A DNA stretch of 64,000 nucleotides, from contig JAEUKH010000029.1 in assembly GCA_016792845.1 (NCBI GenBank), positions 310,001 to 374,000 on the forward strand, read 5' to 3'. The stretch's first letter is position 1, and each line of letters begins with the position of its first letter. The stretch comes from Myxococcales bacterium. Its GTDB lineage: Bacteria; Myxococcota_A; Polyangia; Polyangiales; Ga0077539. Under the pieces are notes generated by a model, which did no database searches, was not told where the DNA came from, and saw only the letters and a program-made list of their open reading frames with translations. This document shows positions 10,550 through 19,610 of this stretch, piece by piece. The position numbers and the translations under genes are program-made.

Positions 10550-11926
10550 TCACCGACAGGTCGGCTGACCCACGCCGCCGCACGCGACACACACCGCGGC
10601 CTGAGCGACCGCCCCGGGGTTGCAGACGCCGCCCGAGCACACCGGCTGGTCGGGGTTGCCGCAGGGCACGCACCGACTCGACTGCAACACAAAACCGCGG
10701 TTGCAGAGCACGCCGCAGGCGCCCCCGCTGCACACCGCGATGCCCGACTCGGGCGCCGCACACGCCGCGCACCCGGGCCCGCAGTGCTGCGGGTCGCTCA
10801 CCGTCTCGACGCACCGACCGCCGCACGCGGTCAGCCCCGCGGCGCACAGCGGCGCGCTCCGACACGCGGGCTGCTCGGCCCCGCCGCAGGGCTCGCATTG
10901 GCCTTCGCGGAGGGTCGAGCCCGCGTTGCAGGCCACCGCGCACTGCCCGCTCACGCAGCTCACCGTGCCCCCCGCGGGCGCCGCGCAGGGCGTGTCGCAG
11001 GCCCCGCAATGGTTGACGTCGTTGCTGAGCTGCCGACACGAGCCGCCGCAGTTCGTGAGCCCCGTGCCGCAGTTCGCCGTACACTGCCCGCCCGAACACA
11101 CCGCGGTCGAGGGGCACACGACACCACAGCGGCCGCAGTGGTTGGCGTCGTTCGCAGACACGCACAGGCCCGCGCAGCTCGTCTGCCCCGTCGGGCACGC
11201 GCAGGCGCCCGAAACACACCGCGCGCCGCCCGTGCATCGGCGCTCGCAGACGCCGCAGTGCTCGCTGCTCTCGGTCAAACGCGCGCAGCGCGCCCCGCAC
11301 ACCGTCTGCCCTGAGAGACACGTACAGCTCGCGCTCGCGCAGCCCTGCCCGGGGCCGCACGCGCGACCGCACGCGCCGCAATGATTCGGGTCTGCTCGAA
11401 GGTCACGGCACCGCCCGTCACAGAAGGTCTGCCCCGAGGGGCACTGGTTGAGGCACCCGCCACCCTGACAGGTCGAGCCCGTCGCGCAGGTGTTGCCGCA
11501 GCGGCCGCAGTGCAGCGCGTTGGTGTTCAGGTTGACACACGCGCCGCCGCAGAGGGTCAGGGTGCTCGGGCACGCGCACGCACCCGAGACACACGCCAAG
11601 GGCGCCTGGCAGGCGTTGCCGCAGCGGCCGCAGTGCGACAAATCGCTCGAAAAGACGACCTCGCAGCCGTTCGCCGCGACCCCGTCGCAGTCACCCCGGG
11701 CGCTCGAACACACCACACGCCCGGCGTCGAGACGGACGTCGAGGTCGACCACATCAACAACGTCGCCGCGGTCAATGTTGACATCGTACACATCGCCCGG
11801 TGCATCGGCCGCGGCGGCGTCTTCGAGGGGGGCGTCGAGGGCGCTCGCGTCGCGCGCGGGGAGCCGCGCCTCACAGCCGAGGGCGAGCGTCACACCGAGG
11901 CAGACGAGCGTGCGCAGGGGGCTCAA
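10550..11926 (-). CDS. cysteine-rich repeat lipoprotein
   Basis: Probable surface lipoprotein of about 458 residues. A signal peptide ends in the lipobox LALGC. An Asp/Ala-rich linker follows, then a chain of about ten modules of roughly 40 residues with the pattern HCGxCGxxC...C..GxCxCPxGxTxC, typical of large myxobacterial disulfide-rich extracellular proteins. Function unknown; adhesion or surface structure is plausible. The start is taken as TTG at 11926, which overlaps the upstream stop as TTGA and places the signal peptide at the N-terminus. A start at 11968 would add 14 residues and overlap the upstream gene by 46 bases. It is the last gene of a leftward run of envelope proteins. Confidence 0.8.
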   Translation of the reverse strand: MSPLRTLVCLGVTLALGCEARLPARDASALDAPLEDAAAADAPGDVYDVNIDRGDVVDVVDLDVRLDAGRVVCSSARGDCDGVAANGCEVVFSSDLSHCGRCGNACQAPLACVSGACACPSTLTLCGGACVNLNTNALHCGRCGNTCATGSTCQGGGCLNQCPSGQTFCDGRCRDLRADPNHCGACGRACGPGQGCASASCTCLSGQTVCGARCARLTESSEHCGVCERRCTGGARCVSGACACPTGQTSCAGLCVSANDANHCGRCGVVCPSTAVCSGGQCTANCGTGLTNCGGSCRQLSNDVNHCGACDTPCAAPAGGTVSCVSGQCAVACNAGSTLREGQCEPCGGAEQPACRSAPLCAAGLTACGGRCVETVSDPQHCGPGCAACAAPESGIAVCSGGACGVLCNRGFVLQSSRCVPCGNPDQPVCSGGVCNPGAVAQAAVCVACGGVGQPTCR

Positions 11927-12999
11927 AACCGCACCGTGGCCGAGAGCCCCTGTTGCTGCCAGAGCCACGGGGTGAGGGCGACCCTCGGCGCGGCGTGACT
12001 GCGACCGCCGCGCACCACGAGCAAGGTGCCCACCCCGGCGAGGGCGAGGCCCGAGAGGCCGAGCGCAAAGGCCGCGACGCGGTTGCGGGTCTGGTTCTCG
12101 CAGAGGGTGTTGACCGTCGCGGCGTCGAAGCTGCTCGCGCTGTCGGCGCTGGCGCGGGCGCAGAGGCCGTCGACGTCGAGGCGCTGCGGTGTGTTGATCG
12201 CGGCGTCGTAGCGGGCCCAGGCGCCGTACGGGTCGGGCGCCATGGCCCCGGCGTTCTGCATGCGCTCGGCAGAGTCGGCGGTCTGGGCCCAGAAGTACAC
12301 GCCCACGCCGCTCGCGATGACGCCCACCCCGAGCAAGACGAGGCCCGCCACCCGGGTCGTGGTGAAGCGCGACGGAGCCGGCGCCGCCGGGGGCAGAGCA
12401 GGCGCCGCGACACGGGCCACGGGCGTCGCCGCCAAGGTCACCGACACGCGGTGCGTCTGGGTGCCCGCGACCTCGACGTGGGTGTGCTGGGAGACGTATC
12501 CGGGCGCGCGGACCTCAAGGTCGAGGGGCCCCTCGTTGAAGGCCAGCGCGTGGTCGAGCGGGAGCCGCCCCAACGACACGCCCGCCGCAAAGAGCTCAGC
12601 CCCCGGCACGTTCGCCGAGGCCTCAAGAAAGCCGATGTGGGCCACCACCTCTTGCCGCAGCGCGAGGAGCGCCGCGCGCCGCGTGGTCACCCAACGGTCG
12701 CCGTGCGCTTCGAGGGCCTCGTCGAGGTGCCCCAAGGCGTCTACGAAGCGCCGCATCGCGTGCTCGGCGATGCCCAATTGCGCCACCACCCGCGGCGAAG
12801 GGCAGCGCGCGTGGAGGTCGCGAAACATCGCCCATCCCGCGATGTCTTGCCCGCGCTCGCGGAGCCGAATGGCCTCTTCGATGCGCGCGTCGAGGTTGTT
12901 GCAGGCCGCGGTCGGCTGCGCCTCGCCCCGAGCCCCCGAGAGCACAAGCCCCAAGCCCACGAGCCCACGAACGATGGAGTATGAAAGCCCTCGGCCCAC
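11923..12999 (-). CDS. exported PEGA-domain protein
   Basis: About 358 residues. An N-terminal signal peptide (core GLVGLGLVLSGARG) leads to a helical TPR-like region (about 25-130: IRLRERGQDIAGWAMFRDLHARCP and following). Then comes a PEGA-type beta module (about 135-200, VPGAELFAAGVSLGRLPL), a Pro/Ala linker and two membrane helices near 225-245 and 315-335. Myxobacteria carry many such proteins of unknown role next to kinases and secretion genes. The start is uncertain: GTG at 12999 gives a compact signal peptide, while GTG at 13080 would add a 27-residue Arg-rich leader and overlap the upstream gene by ten bases. Confidence 0.7.
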   Translation of the reverse strand: MGRGLSYSIVRGLVGLGLVLSGARGEAQPTAACNNLDARIEEAIRLRERGQDIAGWAMFRDLHARCPSPRVVAQLGIAEHAMRRFVDALGHLDEALEAHGDRWVTTRRAALLALRQEVVAHIGFLEASANVPGAELFAAGVSLGRLPLDHALAFNEGPLDLEVRAPGYVSQHTHVEVAGTQTHRVSVTLAATPVARVAAPALPPAAPAPSRFTTTRVAGLVLLGVGVIASGVGVYFWAQTADSAERMQNAGAMAPDPYGAWARYDAAINTPQRLDVDGLCARASADSASSFDAATVNTLCENQTRNRVAAFALGLSGLALAGVGTLLVVRGGRSHAAPRVALTPWLWQQQGLSATVRF

Positions 13000-13070
13000 G
13001 CGACCCGCGACGCTATCACCGAGGCCCGCGCCGCGGTCAACTCCCCGCCACGCGCCGCGCGCCGAACGCG

Positions 13071-14144
13071 CTACGGGCACACCCTCAACCCCGCGAAGAG
13101 CCGCGCGTCACGGTGCATCGTCGCCCCAAGGGTCGGATCGGCGAGACGAAACACCCCGAGGGCGCCCCCCCAAGGCGCGACACCGAGGGTCTCCCAGCGC
13201 ACCCCGGCGACCCGCAGGAGCCCGTGTTGGTCGGTCATTTCGAGGCGATCGTCGAGGTCGATGAGCACCACCCGGGTGTCGACCTCCGAGCGCTCAAGGC
13301 CCAAGACCCGGGCCCGCCCGCGCGCCCCCGACGGGCTCCGCGCCACCAGCCAGCGCGGCTCGTCGAGGCCTGAATCGAGCACCCTGGGCCTGACCTGAAC
13401 GGCTCCGCCGCGCGAGACCGCCGCGAGGTAGCTCGCCCCTGCGCCGGTGGCCCAGGTGAGCAGCACGCCGTCGCGATGGGCCGCGAGGGCGTAGCGCCCG
13501 CTCTCGTTGATCGGCGCTTGCAGGGTCGTGCGCTGCTGCGTGGCGCAGCCCGCGTCGGCGCGGAGCACCTCGATGGCCCCCGCGCGATGGGCCGCGACGC
13601 CGTAGAGGTCGTCTCCGGCGAGGGCCACGGTGCGCGCCATGAGCGGCGCATCGCAGCGCGAGAGCCCCGCCCCGGCGTCGACGCGCTCTGAGAGAAACGC
13701 GCCTTCGGGCGTCTCGAAGAACACCCGAACCCCTCTCTCGTCGCTCAGCACCACGGCCTCTTCGGCGCCGCGGGCGTACACCCGTGTGGCGCCGCGCCGC
13801 CGCCCGCGCCCGATCGCGCGCAGGGTGTGCGAGCCCGCCCCGACCCGCGTCAAGAGGTACGCCTGGTCTTCAAAAAACGCGAGATCGACCACCGACTCGT
13901 CGGGCCCCGTCACCTGGCGAAAGGTCTCGACCGGGCGGCCCTCGAAATCGAGCCACTGCACGCTCACGCCCTGCGCCTCTTGCAGCGTGCCCACCCAACC
14001 CTGCCCCGCAAAGCGGAGCGTCGAGAGCGACGCGATCTCGACCCGCCCTGCGGCGCATTGCGCGGGCGGCGCGTACACCACGGTCTTGTGACACCCCAGC
14101 GCGAGCCCCAACAAGATCGCCGCGGGCCGCCACCCAGCCCTCAC
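13071..14144 (-). CDS. lipoprotein of unknown function
   Basis: A 357-residue exported protein whose signal peptide ends with the lipobox LGLALGC. The mature part alternates short beta-strand-like stretches, reminiscent of a beta-propeller, but I recognise no family motif. The GTG start overlaps the stop of the upstream amylase gene in a GTGA junction, so the two are translationally coupled. It may act with the amylase at the cell surface, but only position supports that. Confidence 0.65.
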   Translation of the reverse strand: MRAGWRPAAILLGLALGCHKTVVYAPPAQCAAGRVEIASLSTLRFAGQGWVGTLQEAQGVSVQWLDFEGRPVETFRQVTGPDESVVDLAFFEDQAYLLTRVGAGSHTLRAIGRGRRRGATRVYARGAEEAVVLSDERGVRVFFETPEGAFLSERVDAGAGLSRCDAPLMARTVALAGDDLYGVAAHRAGAIEVLRADAGCATQQRTTLQAPINESGRYALAAHRDGVLLTWATGAGASYLAAVSRGGAVQVRPRVLDSGLDEPRWLVARSPSGARGRARVLGLERSEVDTRVVLIDLDDRLEMTDQHGLLRVAGVRWETLGVAPWGGALGVFRLADPTLGATMHRDARLFAGLRVCP

Positions 14145-16129
14145 GGGCGAACCTGACTCTGCGGCACAAACACCGCCGATTGCCAGGGGCCGAGCGAGAC
14201 CACCACCGCGCCGCCGGTGCCGACGGTCACCATGCGCGGCTCGGTGCCGAGCACGTTCACCAGCACGGTGCCCTGCGGCTGCGAGACGGTCATCGGGTTG
14301 CCGCCGGTCGAGAGGGTGCTCGTCTCGGCGGTGCCGTCTTTGGCGTGAATCACGACGAGGCCGTAGCTCTCACCGCTCACGCGCTCGTAGGCCATGATGC
14401 CCGCGTCGGGCTCGGCGCCGGTGTGCGTGGTGACCCAACGTACGGCCATGTTGCCGCGACGAAAGGCCGGGTAACGGCGCCGGATCGAGAGGAGCTGACG
14501 GGTGTATCCGAAGGTGCTGATCGAGTTGTCGGCGCGGCGCTCATTGGTGTTGAAGCCGGTGTCCCACATGCGCTCTCGGTTGGCGGGGTCGTTGCCGCCG
14601 CGGAAGTCTTGCTCGGTGCCGTAATACAGACAAGGGATGCCGTCTTCGGTGAGGAGGTACGTCAACGCGGCGTGGAGCCTCGGGCGAAACCGCTCGACAT
14701 CGCGCGGGTTGTTGCTGTCGACGACCCCCGAAGAGCAGTCTCGACCCCCGGCGCTGATGTTGGCCGCCACGGTGGGGTTGAGCCCATAGAGAAAGCGCGA
14801 CACATCATGGTTGTCCATGAAGTTGACGAGGATCTGCGAGGGGGCGACGCCGACGCCGTTGGGCTGCGGCGTTGACGAGTATCGCATCTGGCGATCGCGC
14901 AGGAGCCCTTCGAGGTCTTGCGTGCGCCCGTCGCCGCATTGAAAGATGTTGTCAAAGATGCGGTACTTCTGGGGGAAGTAGAAGACGCTGTCCATCTCGT
15001 TGACGTTGGTGAACGAGCCCACCAGGCGGTCGTCGCCGTCGAAGGCCTCACCGAAGAGGAGGAAGTTGCGCTTCCCCGCGGCGAGGGCGCGACGTCTGAT
15101 CTCAGCCGAGAAGACCTGCCAGAATTCGTGCTCGACGTGCTTGAGGGTGTCGATCCGAAAGCCGTCAATGTCGGTGAGCTCGATCCAGCGCCAGTAGGCC
15201 TCGATCATCGCGCGGCGCACCCGCGGGTCTTCGGTGTTGACGTCTTTCAACCCGCCCGGAAAGTCACCCAACAACACCTGCGGGTTGGGCACCCCGTTCC
15301 CGTCATTGCCGTAGTTCGTAATCCGCCCGCGGCGGTGATACCCCTCAGGGCGCGCTAGAATCGCCTGCGAAGCCAGGATGTCGCTGCGCGGCACGACCCT
15401 GAAGATCTCGGGCATGTTAAAAAAGACGATCGGCGCGTCGCCCGCAGGGCCGAGCGAGGTAAAACCCTGCACCGGGCCCCGGTCGTTGAAGTCAGGGTCG
15501 TACTCTGTCACCCGGGTCAGGGTGCTCTCGACGCCGCCCGGGTTGCGGTATTGCCCGTCGCCGCGCTCGTTGTCGGGGTACCGCCCGCTGCCGCCGAGAA
15601 ACTCATCGGGGCGACCGTTGGAGTTGATGTCATAAAAGAACATCTGCCCCATGTGGTTGGTCACGATGTCAACGATGACCTTGATGTTACGGCGATGGCA
15701 CTCTCGCACGAGCCGCCTGAGCGCCGCGAGGTCGCCGAAGTGCGGGTTCAAGAGCGTGAGGTCTTGCGCCCAGTACCCGTGATAGCCGTCGAAGCCCGCG
15801 TCGGTGTCGACGTTGCGCACGACGGGGCTGATCCACAAGGTGGTGACCCCGAGGCGCTCGATGTAGTCGAGCCGGTCGGTGAGACCCTGCCAGTCGCCGC
15901 CTTGGTAGCGCCCGAGGGCCGTGCGGTCGATGCGAAGGTCGTTGGTGGTGTCACCGTCGGCGAAGCGATCGACCAAGACCTGGTAGATGGTCTCGTCGCG
16001 CCAATCTTCGACGTGTGTGCCGACCCGCAACGTGCCGATGCCGTCTTCTTCGAGCTCGCCCCAGCACGAGCTCAGCCCCAAGGTCGCCGCGGCGAGACCG
16101 AGCACCCCGAAATAGCGTCGAAACTCCAC
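14141..16129 (-). CDS. GH13 alpha-amylase lipoprotein
   Basis: Secreted, lipid-anchored alpha-glucan hydrolase of glycoside hydrolase family 13, 662 residues. The lipobox is LGLSSC (Cys22). The four family regions are present: DIVTNH at 154-159, GFRIDTLKH with the nucleophile Asp327, the acid/base FGEAF with Glu361, and FMDNHD with Asp442. A small C-terminal beta domain follows. It would cut starch or glycogen outside the cell into maltodextrins, which the MalFGK-like importer about 10 kb away could take up. Start is GTG. It is upstream of, and coupled to, the unknown lipoprotein. Confidence 0.92.
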   Translation of the reverse strand: MEFRRYFGVLGLAAATLGLSSCWGELEEDGIGTLRVGTHVEDWRDETIYQVLVDRFADGDTTNDLRIDRTALGRYQGGDWQGLTDRLDYIERLGVTTLWISPVVRNVDTDAGFDGYHGYWAQDLTLLNPHFGDLAALRRLVRECHRRNIKVIVDIVTNHMGQMFFYDINSNGRPDEFLGGSGRYPDNERGDGQYRNPGGVESTLTRVTEYDPDFNDRGPVQGFTSLGPAGDAPIVFFNMPEIFRVVPRSDILASQAILARPEGYHRRGRITNYGNDGNGVPNPQVLLGDFPGGLKDVNTEDPRVRRAMIEAYWRWIELTDIDGFRIDTLKHVEHEFWQVFSAEIRRRALAAGKRNFLLFGEAFDGDDRLVGSFTNVNEMDSVFYFPQKYRIFDNIFQCGDGRTQDLEGLLRDRQMRYSSTPQPNGVGVAPSQILVNFMDNHDVSRFLYGLNPTVAANISAGGRDCSSGVVDSNNPRDVERFRPRLHAALTYLLTEDGIPCLYYGTEQDFRGGNDPANRERMWDTGFNTNERRADNSISTFGYTRQLLSIRRRYPAFRRGNMAVRWVTTHTGAEPDAGIMAYERVSGESYGLVVIHAKDGTAETSTLSTGGNPMTVSQPQGTVLVNVLGTEPRMVTVGTGGAVVVSLGPWQSAVFVPQSQVRP

Positions 16130-16166
16130 CCGCCGACGCTACACCACCGACGCGCCCGCGCGACAC

Positions 16167-17318
16167 CTACCCGTGACGTCGGCGGCGTAAAATGGCGACC
16201 AGCCCTACGCCGAAGCTCAGCCAAGCGAGGCCCCCGCGACCCGCGAGCCCAGGGCGCGCGTCGCAGAGACCCGGCGCGGCCGCCCCGCCCTGTTGACGGT
16301 ATCGCTCCCAGTAGTCAGTGAGCGAGCGCGGCGTGCTGCAGGCCGTCGTGAGCGCCACCGCGCTGCGGTTGCCGGCCTGGTCTTCGACGATCACACCGAA
16401 CTGATACGGCGTACCGTTGCGAAGCCCCGAGATCACCGCCGGAGAGCCCGTGCCCGCGTCGCCGTCGTTGCAGCGATACTGCGCGAGGGCCGTGTCGTCG
16501 TTGGGGTCGATGCCGGTCAGGGCGCCGGTGCCGCAGGTCGCCGCGTCGAGCGCGCCCGTGCTGGCAGGCTCACGCCCCCGCGGAGGGTCGCAGAGCACAT
16601 ACACCGCCCGCAGCGCCTCGCGCGAAGCCGTCGGCGCCCCGACGTCGCCGCCCGCGTCGAAGCCTGCGTCGAAGCCTGCGTCGACCCCCGCGTCTTCGAC
16701 ATCGCCCACGTCGCCCGCGTCGGCGCCCGCGTCGGCGCCCGCGTCGAAGGCATAATCCCACGAGAGCGTGGCGCGACCCTCGTCAGAGAGGGCCCCCGGA
16801 GAGCCCACCGGAAGCGGCGCCACCGTGTCGACGGTGATCGGAGAGGTGCGAGCCACCACGTTGCCTTCGACCATCAAGAACAGCCGCCGAACCCCAAGCG
16901 CGGCCCCACACTGCCCCGTCACCGCGTCTACAATCCGCGCCGACGGAACCTGCACCGTGTACCGCGTCGCCCCCGCCAACAGCGGGCTCGCGCACACCTC
17001 ACGCGACCCTGCGCCGCAGAGCTGAAAGCAGCTCGCCCCGCTCGCAGGCTCTCGCGACGCGCTCGCGCACGCGAGGTCGTCGCCGATCCACAGCGACGGG
17101 GCGGCCGAGGCGGGCTCGCCGAGCTCGGCGCGAAAGCTCCACACCTCGGCGCTGTTGCAGTCGCGCGCCCCCAACTGGTCGGCCCGGGTCAAGCTGTTGC
17201 CGCGCGGCCCACCGCTGCGCCCAACAACCTCAAGCCGAACCTGGGCTTCGGCCCGAGCGCCGAGCGACACCACGGCGCCCGAGAGCGCCAACATCAAACC
17301 TGAACGACGAAGCAACAT
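16167..17318 (-). CDS. exported protein with Asp-Ala-Gly linker and C-terminal anchor
   Basis: About 383 residues. The signal peptide is MLLRRSGLMLALSGAVVSL...AEAQ. The body contains fibronectin-like strands with several cysteines, interrupted near residues 190-225 by a repetitive DAGADAGADAG linker encoded by short GC-rich repeats. The C-terminus is a hydrophobic helix followed by Arg residues (GLVAILRRRRHG), like MYXO-CTERM or other C-terminal sorting tails. The ATG at 17318 was chosen because it starts the signal peptide; a GTG or ATG further upstream would add a non-signal leader. Function unknown. Confidence 0.7.
   Translation of the reverse strand: MLLRRSGLMLALSGAVVSLGARAEAQVRLEVVGRSGGPRGNSLTRADQLGARDCNSAEVWSFRAELGEPASAAPSLWIGDDLACASASREPASGASCFQLCGAGSREVCASPLLAGATRYTVQVPSARIVDAVTGQCGAALGVRRLFLMVEGNVVARTSPITVDTVAPLPVGSPGALSDEGRATLSWDYAFDAGADAGADAGDVGDVEDAGVDAGFDAGFDAGGDVGAPTASREALRAVYVLCDPPRGREPASTGALDAATCGTGALTGIDPNDDTALAQYRCNDGDAGTGSPAVISGLRNGTPYQFGVIVEDQAGNRSAVALTTACSTPRSLTDYWERYRQQGGAAAPGLCDARPGLAGRGGLAWLSFGVGLVAILRRRRHG
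16650..16752. repeat. short tandem repeats coding Asp-Ala-Gly linker
   Basis: Within the exported protein gene, near-identical units of 9-12 bases (gcgtcgaagcct, gcgtcggcgccc) repeat and encode an Asp/Ala/Gly/Val-rich spacer. Such tracts can change length by slippage. Confidence 0.6.
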
Positions 17319-17549
17319 CACGGTGAGCTCTACCTGCGAGGCGCCGAGAAGATACGCAGCGCGCCACCACGTCAACGTCAGAGCGCGGGGGTGCCCTTCC
17401 GGCCGCTTGTCGAGACACCCTGTGCCGAGAGCGAACAACGGTCGTGCCGGGCGCGCACACGAGCGCGTTAAAGATTGCAATCGAGGCTGATCTTGTGACC
17501 GAAGTACGAATCAACCTTCGGCACGTCACCTGCAATGGCGCCATTCACC

Positions 17550-18368
17550 ATGAAAAACACCGGTCTCGCGCTGTGGGCCTCGTTTGTTTCAGTCGCGCTC
17601 GCTTCACAATCGGCCTCTGCCCAGACCGTCGCAGCGCCCGCTCAGCCCGAGGGGGCCGTGGTCGTCACGGCGCCATGGGCCGCACGAACTCAGGGAGTGA
17701 GCGTCACGGTGACCATGGGCCCCACGGCCGCACCGCAAGCCGTCGCACCGCAAGCCGTCGCACCGCAAGCCGTCGCACCGCAAGCCGTCGAGATGGCGCC
17801 TTCCGCGGTGATGGCCCCGCCCGCGGTGATGGCTCCGCCCGCGGTGATGGCCCCGCCGTCGTTGGTGGCGCCGAACTTTGAGGTCGACCCGCACCGCACC
17901 CGTCGCATCGTCTACGAGAGCCTCGCGGGGGTCGGCGGGGGCCTCGGGCTCGGCCTCGTCGGCGGCCTCGTCGGCATCGCGATGAACGACCGCGGCGGCG
18001 AGTGGAGCGCCCTCGGCGGCTTCTTCTACGGCGCCACCCTCGGGTACGTGTCGGGGGTGCCCTTGGGGGTGACCTTGGCGGGGCATTCGCAGGGCGGCAA
18101 CGGGGGCTTCGGGTGGTCGCTCCTCGGGCACCTCGGCGGCACCATGGTGATGGGCTCGGTCGTTTACGCGCTCAACCGCGACGGCGACCCCAACGAGGTG
18201 AGCAGCTTCTTGATCATCGCGGGCGGCGTCGCCGGGGCCGTCCTCGGGTACGAGCTCTCGAACGACGCCAGCCGACGGCCCCGCGCCGTGGTCGCGCGCC
18301 GCATGGTGCTCCCCACCGCGAGCGCCACGTTGCAGTCTGTCAGCGTGGGCCTCTCGGGCAGCTTCTAG
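17550..18368 (+). CDS. exported Gly-rich membrane protein, paralog A
   Basis: A 272-residue protein. A signal peptide (MKNTGLALWASFVSVALASQSASAQ) is followed by a low-complexity region with PQAVA and MAPPAV repeats (about 60-105). The C-terminal half alternates Gly-rich hydrophobic segments (GVGGGLGLGLVGGLVGIA, GYVSGVPLGVTLAG, then GHLGGTMVMGSVVYAL). The block GVTLAG...YALNRDGD aligns with GVTLAG...YALSDDRD of the next gene, so the two are tandem paralogs. I do not recognise the family. The start is the second ATG, which begins the signal peptide. Confidence 0.65.
   Translation: MKNTGLALWASFVSVALASQSASAQTVAAPAQPEGAVVVTAPWAARTQGVSVTVTMGPTAAPQAVAPQAVAPQAVAPQAVEMAPSAVMAPPAVMAPPAVMAPPSLVAPNFEVDPHRTRRIVYESLAGVGGGLGLGLVGGLVGIAMNDRGGEWSALGGFFYGATLGYVSGVPLGVTLAGHSQGGNGGFGWSLLGHLGGTMVMGSVVYALNRDGDPNEVSSFLIIAGGVAGAVLGYELSNDASRRPRAVVARRMVLPTASATLQSVSVGLSGSF
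17733..17792. repeat. 15-base tandem repeat, four copies
   Basis: Four copies of ccgcaagccgtcgca, the last varying at its end. They encode Pro-Gln-Ala-Val-Ala in the exported protein. A second, 18-base repeat (ccgcggtgatggccccgc-like) follows at about 17807-17853. Confidence 0.75.
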
Positions 18369-18489
18369 GGCTCAACGCGCCCGTCGGCGTGTCGCGCCGC
18401 GGCGTCGATGCCCGCCTCCGCGGGTCGTGCTCCAAAAATTCGAGCTGAGGCCACTTGTTGGTGCTTCGATGTTTTGATATTGATGGGGC

Positions 18490-19341
18490 ATGTGGGGTAC
18501 TCGAACGGGTTTGAAGCAGGGGCTTGTGCTCACGGGGGTGCTCTGCGCGGGTGAGGTGTCAGCGCAGGGCATTCAGTTGGGGGCAGGCGCTACGGCGCAG
18601 GTTCAGACGACGCCAGGTGGGGTGACGGTGCAAGGCCAGGCAGCGGCTGGTGTCTCGATCTCAAACGCGGGCGCGGCGCCTCCTGAGTCGAGACCCGCCT
18701 CGATCACGACCCTGCCATCGTCGACGAGCACCACGAGCGCCACAACCGCGTCGTCGTCGTCGAGTGAGGCTGCCGAGCCTCCCCGGCGAATGTCGCCGTT
18801 GCGAGCGCGGGTCGCGAGCGAACTCGCAGAGGGTACCGTGGTCGGCATGGTCGGTGGGGGCTTGGTGGTCGGCGGCGTGGTGTACGGCATCGCAGCCTTG
18901 GTACAACATTCCGAGGCCAGCTCCCGCCCAGTCGACGAGGTTACAGTGGGCGCGCTTGGCACGGTGGGGCTTGGTTTCTTCGGGGCCGGGTACGCGCTCG
19001 GGGTTGCAACGGGTGTTACCCTCGCGGGTGAGAGGCACGGTGCGCGAGGCAGCATCATCGGCGCGCTCGGGGGGGCGCTCTTGGGCACCGCGGTGCCGCC
19101 GATTTTGGCCTACGCCCTGAGCGACGACCGCGACGTGCGCCTCGCCTCGTGGCTTCTGACCCCCGTGACCTCGGTGCTGGCATCCGCGTTCTTCTATGAG
19201 TTGACCAACACCGCCACGGTGCTCGAAGAAGCGCAGGTCCAGCTAGCGTCTCGGCGTCGTCAACGCATCCGGGTCATGCCTAGCGCCGCGCCCGCGCCCC
19301 TGGGGTCGGGCGGCACCTTCGGTCTCGCCGGCGTGTTCTGA
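18490..19341 (+). CDS. exported Gly-rich membrane protein, paralog B
   Basis: A 283-residue paralog of the preceding gene. It has a signal peptide ending near VSAQG, a Gly/Thr/Ser-rich low-complexity region to about residue 100, and then hydrophobic Gly-rich segments (GTVVGMVGGGLVVGGVVYGIA, GLGFFGAGYALGVATGVTLAG, GALGGALLGTAVPPILAYAL). Both proteins end in a basic tail with short beta-like segments. Function unknown; glycine-zipper-like membrane insertion is possible. A gap of 121 bases separates it from paralog A, so a separate promoter is possible. The ATG at 18490 is the first in frame. Confidence 0.65.
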   Translation: MWGTRTGLKQGLVLTGVLCAGEVSAQGIQLGAGATAQVQTTPGGVTVQGQAAAGVSISNAGAAPPESRPASITTLPSSTSTTSATTASSSSSEAAEPPRRMSPLRARVASELAEGTVVGMVGGGLVVGGVVYGIAALVQHSEASSRPVDEVTVGALGTVGLGFFGAGYALGVATGVTLAGERHGARGSIIGALGGALLGTAVPPILAYALSDDRDVRLASWLLTPVTSVLASAFFYELTNTATVLEEAQVQLASRRRQRIRVMPSAAPAPLGSGGTFGLAGVF

Positions 19342-19438
19342 GCGCGGCTGCGCCGTTTCGAGAGAAAATCAGCCAGAAAGCGAGCGGGGGGCCTTGTATG
19401 GGGGGTGAAGTGGGCGTAGGCTCCGCGCCCCTCAAAGG

Positions 19439-19461
19439 ATACCGTTGGTCGGTATTGTTTT
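19439..19461 (+). terminator. probable intrinsic terminator
   Basis: ATACCG and CGGTAT form a perfect six-base stem around TTGGT, followed by TGTTTT. It lies about 100 bases after the stop of the rightward paralog B gene and before the rpsB leader. The stem is short, so confidence is moderate. Confidence 0.4.
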
Positions 19462-19520
19462 GAGAATCCACACCTGTTGAGCGCATGGGCCGCGGTGTTC
19501 GCGGCGCTGATGCACGGCCC

Positions 19521-19550
19521 CACCCTTAGGGTGCCCGCAGTCGTTGCGGG
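19521..19550 (+). promoter_or_regulatory. paired hairpins in the rpsB leader
   Basis: Two perfect hairpins sit back to back: CACCC-TTA-GGGTG and CCCGCA-GTCGT-TGCGGG. A T-rich stretch follows (TTGGTGGTTTTGG), and the rpsB start is 60 bases downstream. In many bacteria S2 represses its own operon through an rpsB leader, and attenuation is also possible. This particular structure is an inference from base pairing only. Confidence 0.4.
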
Positions 19551-19610
19551 TTGGTGGTTTTGGCTCTCAGCAGGGAGGCAACAACCCAAACGCAGTTGGA
19601 GTGTTTTGTC

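Noticed and set aside
17473-17482. Palindrome GATTGCAATC upstream of paralog A
   Set aside because: A 10-base palindrome is expected by chance in a window this size, and nothing else marks it as an operator.
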